Of a stretch of DNA of 64,000 nt, positions 61,901-64,000 are shown in pieces. The stretch's first letter is position 1, and every line of letters begins with the position of its first letter. Under the pieces are notes generated by a model. That model saw only the letters and a program-made list of their open reading frames with translations. It was not told where the DNA came from and ran no database searches. Source of the DNA: Basidiobolus meristosporus CBS 931.73 (Eukaryota > Basidiobolomycota > Basidiobolomycetes > Basidiobolales > Basidiobolaceae); the NCBI GenBank assembly GCA_002104905.1, contig MCFE01000363.1, positions 1 through 64,000 of the forward strand. The letters are read 5' to 3'. Position numbers and translations under genes: made by a program.

Positions 61901-63605
61901 AAATGGCAATTCGATTTGCTTGATATTTCCTGCGATGAGATCCCAAATTTTCATGATATGAAAACGATCTTGCTCATACCCCGCAGTAGAGGCATTAGTC
62001 CCTAGTAGGGTATACTCTCCATGGGATGGTGCCCCTGGTCCAACAAGCCCGTTGGAGATAATCCTAGTAGGCTGTATTCGTTGTAATTAGCAATAAATAA
62101 TTCCAAATGAAACGTCGACAGCCTAAGTGCGTATGCAAATTCATCCCCACGAGGCCGACATATTGTCAGCTGGCTGGGCATACAGGGTAAGAATATTGTT
62201 GAGAAACTCATGTGTATCAGTGATGCAGTGAGAATAAGCAGTCCGCCTACAGCGTAGGCTACGGGTAAACATTTACGTACAGACGCAGCAATGCAGTCCC
62301 TAACTCCACGTCAATGCTGTTCAGACGATGTACTCCATACTCCATATTTCTACAAGTATTTCGCAAGAAATGGGTGATGGAGACTAATAGAGTTAATACA
62401 ATTTCCGGTTCGGAAACCTGTTCGGCTGGATTTTCTTCATTGTGCCATACTGAAACATGCAGCCTGGTGAAACCAAAGGAAAAGTGCGGTCAAGACATGA
62501 TTCACGTTTCGCCACCACTCCTGATCATACAATTAAGGGTTCTCCATAAACATCCCAGCCTTTGGACCTTCGTAGTTCATATGGGATACCACCACGTTCC
62601 GGTATGGTCGATATTCACACCATTTGGTTCCCAAAATCGAATTTATCGAACACTCCGCCTGATTATCTTGTGGCGACTTGAACCATTGAAATCGCCGTGG
62701 TCTACCAATACGGTAATCGAGGTGCCACTGTGGTTGATTTGGGAAGATCTGTTGGTTTCATTCAATGTCATCTCATGTCGAGCCTCGGTGCGTGATGCAC
62801 ATCACCCATCAATGGAAGCAAAAGCCCCAAACTATCTGCGAATCACTGCCCACAGAGACAAAGATACCCTTGAGCCTCGGCTATCAAGAGACGTATTTGT
62901 AGCCAGCCATGGCGGCAGAATGAGTTCAGCGCGATCCTCTCAGAGACCACATCATGACACCAGGGGAAGGGAGGATCAAATGCTAAGCCAAGACCGGTTT
63001 TCCGAATCTCACGAGGCTTCCTGATTTGCTGCATTCCAACATCATCATCTTAGATTCCATCTTTACGACAATCATGAGGTCGATGCCACCCCGTCTAACG
63101 CATCCGTCTCACTCATCTGAATGCCATATCCCCAGTTTATCAATCTTGAGCTGATATACTCTTCGAAGGAACCCATTTGATGATTTCGGTGCATTGCGGG
63201 AGCCATCCACTGCGTGCGATTAGTGTCCCGACTGTGGCTTAGAGACATAGCTAAGGGTAAAGCTTGGATGAAATGGTGCCCTCCTGCGGCCTGATTGGTG
63301 ATTCTCAAAGCGTATACAGGGCCCGGTATAACGCTCTGCACCATGTACTACGGTCGAATACGAACTATGATGATCGTGTGTAGTTGGATGCTCAATGTGT
63401 GGGTGGCTGACTGCTGTTTACTTTAATACGTTCACATACTGACAAGATATTCTATTGCGGTAGCCGAATAGAACAATAATCGGTGTATACAAAACGGGCA
63501 CCATATGTACATCAAGGCCGGGACAGGTCAGTTTGAAATGATAATACATCGCCAAGCTTTGGGCAAGCACATGCGAGATGATGGAGTGGAAATAAATGTA
63601 GAACG
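58991..63605. other. Long region without a recognisable gene
   Basis: Many frames of 60-236 codons on both strands overlap each other (the largest at 62314-63024, plus). I could assign no domain, and no set of exons with consistent phase emerged. The stretch 61400-61750 has exon-like hydrophobic frames ending at a GTAAAC donor near 61706; it may be decayed coding sequence. Confidence 0.4.
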
Positions 63606-64000
63606 ATGGACGAGGTGAAAATTTTGCGCTGTATACAAAATGCGTTGGAAAAAGTTGATGGGTGGGGGCGACAGAAGCAAATAGTGGTACTGACACTCCA
63701 GGTAAGATTCATTCAATCTGCTCTCTCGGATGCAGTAAGCATCTTTAGAGACCTGACTACTAACTGTCAGACTGATTTATGGCCATCAATGACTAAATTG
63801 TATAATAACCAGGCACCCTTTTGTAGCTAAAGAGATACAGGAAGCCAGCGGCTAGTGCTATCCTCGACTGGTGGAGGATTCAGATGGCTCGACAGTGGAG
63901 GCAGCATTCGGTCTTCGGGACAGCTGGACTGAAATATGCGAGCCAGATTAATAGGAAGGAGCTTCTTGGAGGAGTCGTATGTCTCCAGGATGCTGGAAGC
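63606..64000 (+). CDS. Possible gene start running off the window, unidentified
   Basis: Exon 1 63606-63701 encodes 32 residues (MDEVKILRCIQNALEKVDGW...) and ends CAG|GTAAGA. Two continuations are possible. A TACTAAC branch and TGTCAG acceptor near 63769 gives a short protein ending at 63830. Alternatively a 125-bp intron ending TTTTGTAG at 63826 joins in phase to a frame open to the window end (LKRYRKPAASAILDWW...). No family recognised; could be spurious. Confidence 0.3.

Noticed and set aside
61416-62005. Possible cytochrome P450 remnant
   Set aside because: A few I-helix-like residues only; no heme-binding FGxGxxxC motif or ExxR in any frame.
1-64000. CRISPR arrays, rRNA and tRNA genes
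   Set aside because: None seen by eye. The only tRNA-like string is the primer site at 57070-57086. A tRNAscan run would be needed to exclude tRNAs.

Overview
The window looks like fungal nuclear DNA, probably from an early-diverging lineage (inferred, not proven). Support: a Cla4-type PAK kinase, an alpha-arrestin adaptor with PPxY motifs, a cellular RNA-dependent RNA polymerase, a full-size P-glycoprotein-type ABC transporter, TTAGGG-type telomere-like repeats, and spliceosomal introns that are mostly 52-74 bp (range about 52-103) with CTAAC or TACTAAC branch sites.

Layout. 1-4392: head-to-tail array of decayed, 5'-truncated non-LTR reverse-transcriptase copies whose junctions are CCCTAA repeats or C-runs. 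4395-19540: a dense nest of large direct and inverted repeats without convincing genes, including a palindrome of about 6 kb (10352-16322). 20155-23602: RNA-dependent RNA polymerase gene (+). 24132-27515: inverted copy of 5775-9185, so the polymerase gene sits between 3.4-kb inverted repeats. 27516-30248: nothing recognisable. 30249-34198: ABC transporter (-). 36449-37459: five-exon TLC-domain membrane protein (-). 38510-42064: P-type cation ATPase (-) with a 5'-UTR intron. 44833-47357: eleven-exon PH-CRIB-kinase PAK, Cla4 type (-). 48.3-49.9 kb: possible exon remnants. 49984-51070: two-exon arrestin (+). 52.4-59.0 kb: nested LTR-retroelements, including one young element with matching LTRs, target duplication and half-tRNA-iMet primer site. 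59.0-63.6 kb: no recognisable gene. 63606-64000: possible start of a gene running off the window.

The most unusual feature is a dispersed core-promoter module in the repeats. Fifteen copies carry a TATA-type box followed, always exactly 33 bp later (first base to first base), by AACAKACARYCMACA-like initiator sequence. Most lead into a short unit ending at AATAAA (about 303 nt for one type, about 207 nt for another). They lie in divergent pairs 590-660 bp apart, and neighbouring pairs point at each other. No stable reading frame is kept between copies. With an RNA-dependent RNA polymerase gene in the middle, these could be sources of short or double-stranded RNA. That functional link is inference only.

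The genes of the right half are ordinary, unlinked housekeeping or signalling genes (efflux, lipid-membrane protein, ion transport, Cdc42 signalling, endocytic adaptor); nothing suggests an operon or cluster. All gene models and spacings were worked out by eye from the sequence, with reading phase checked at each splice junction.
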